6,413 bases of DNA from Gammaproteobacteria bacterium (GTDB lineage Bacteria; Pseudomonadota; Gammaproteobacteria; UBA5335; SLRW01), in contig SLRW01000129.1 of the NCBI GenBank assembly GCA_007130745.1, positions 1-6,413 of the forward strand, written 5' to 3'. Below, in pieces: positions 5,830 through 6,413 of the stretch. A program made the translations under genes and the position numbers. Positions within the stretch are counted from its first letter, which is position 1. Each line of letters opens with the position of its first letter. Below the pieces are notes generated by a model that was not told where the DNA came from, did no database searches, and saw only the letters and a list, made by a program, of their open reading frames with translations.

Positions 5830-6413
5830 CTGCTGGCGTATACGGCCGGATTCCACGGCTTCCATGAAATCATCCGCCAGTTGTTGCCCGGCGGTGATGC
5901 CGCGTCGCCAGGCGGCCACGCGTTCCCCGTCGCGCCCGGCGTAGCGCATGAAGTCGTGGCGGTCGGGAATGTGCCCGCCGGGCAGTGAGGCCAGCCAGGC
6001 CCGGGAGGGTCGCAGCAGCAGTACATGATCGAGATCGCGCCCGCGCGCGCGGCGCCAGGGCGCCAGCTTGTCGAACCAGCCGGGCAGCACCTTGCGACTG
6101 AAATGCGGAAACAGCACGATGCCTTCCTCCACCCCCCAGGGAAGGGCCATGTGGTAGTCAATCAGCCCGCCGTCACGATAAATCCCCGGCGGCGCACCGA
6201 TAATATCGGGTACGCCGAGCATGTAACCAGGGATGGAGGCCGAGGCCAGCAGTGCCGCGCGCAGATTCTGTGCTGACAGTGGCATGCGGTGCATTGGCAT
6301 ATCATTCAGATGCCGCACATAGGGCGGCACCTCGCGCGGATCATGAAACAGCGCGCGTTCGAAAAACAGCCGCAGCGCCTTGCGGCTGGCCAGGTTGACC
6401 GCGCCGGCGCCCA
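5812..6413 (-). CDS. Patatin-like phospholipase / acyl hydrolase, C-terminal part (5' truncated by window)
   Basis: The last 199 codons of a patatin-fold lipid acyl hydrolase. The frame stays open from the TAG at 5812 to the right edge, so the GTG at 6330 is an internal Val and the true start and the nucleophile motif GxSxG lie outside. Seen: NLASRKALRLFFERALF (from about base 6396 leftward), LLASASIPGYMLGV, and YRDGGLIDYH, in which the Asp of DGG (codon at 6174-6172) is the second member of the patatin Ser-Asp dyad. A basic and Trp-rich C-terminal segment follows. Known for the family: hydrolysis of phospholipid or neutral-lipid acyl esters, often at the membrane. The C-terminus ends inside a nested palindrome. 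A 131-base repeat-rich spacer separates it from the MFS gene, so cotranscription is doubtful. Substrate and localisation cannot be judged from this part. Confidence 0.87.
   Translation of the reverse strand, partial: GAGAVNLASRKALRLFFERALFHDPREVPPYVRHLNDMPMHRMPLSAQNLRAALLASASIPGYMLGVPDIIGAPPGIYRDGGLIDYHMALPWGVEEGIVLFPHFSRKVLPGWFDKLAPWRRARGRDLDHVLLLRPSRAWLASLPGGHIPDRHDFMRYAGRDGERVAAWRRGITAGQQLADDFMEAVESGRIRQQVKLLR

Overview
The window is a high-GC stretch of ordinary bacterial chromosome. Every gene has its best-known relatives in Proteobacteria. The combination of a phosphate permease, AroE, a periplasmic PQQ/heme-c alcohol dehydrogenase, a free-standing LON-N protein and a patatin-like lipase is most at home in an aerobic, probably environmental or marine, gammaproteobacterium. 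That placement is inference from gene content and style. No rRNA, tRNA, CRISPR array, transposase or phage gene was found.

Layout. On the plus strand, the 3' part of a PiT phosphate permease gene (1-560) is followed after 51 bases by aroE (612-1445). The other four genes are on the minus strand. Reading leftward from the right edge they are: the C-terminal part of a patatin-like phospholipase (6413-5812, truncated by the window), a 131-base spacer full of inverted and direct repeats, an MFS permease (5680-4421, TTG start), a LON substrate-binding-domain protein (4393-3788, GTG start, 27 bases after the MFS stop), a 150-base spacer with a plausible sigma-70 promoter, and a secreted quinohemoprotein alcohol dehydrogenase (3637-1454). 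This last gene converges on aroE with only 8 bases between the stop codons.

How the genes may work together. PiT and aroE are housekeeping genes (phosphate uptake; shikimate pathway) that may share a transcript. The MFS and LON genes look like a two-gene operon. A small hairpin covers the MFS stop codon and directly precedes a strong Shine-Dalgarno for the LON gene. The PQQ dehydrogenase seems to be a single-gene unit with its own promoter. It would oxidise a primary or secondary alcohol, or a similar substrate, in the periplasm and pass electrons through its own C-terminal heme c to the respiratory chain. No pqq biosynthesis gene or separate cytochrome gene lies in the window, so these must be supplied from elsewhere. 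The MFS permease resembles the monocarboxylate/oxalate-formate type, so a link between alcohol oxidation and organic-acid transport is possible but unproven.

No clearly new multi-gene system is visible. The two points most worth a second look are the repeat-dense spacer at about 5700-5829, which has a MITE-like or REP-like architecture, and the tryptophan-rich hydrophobic C-terminal tail of the PQQ dehydrogenase.
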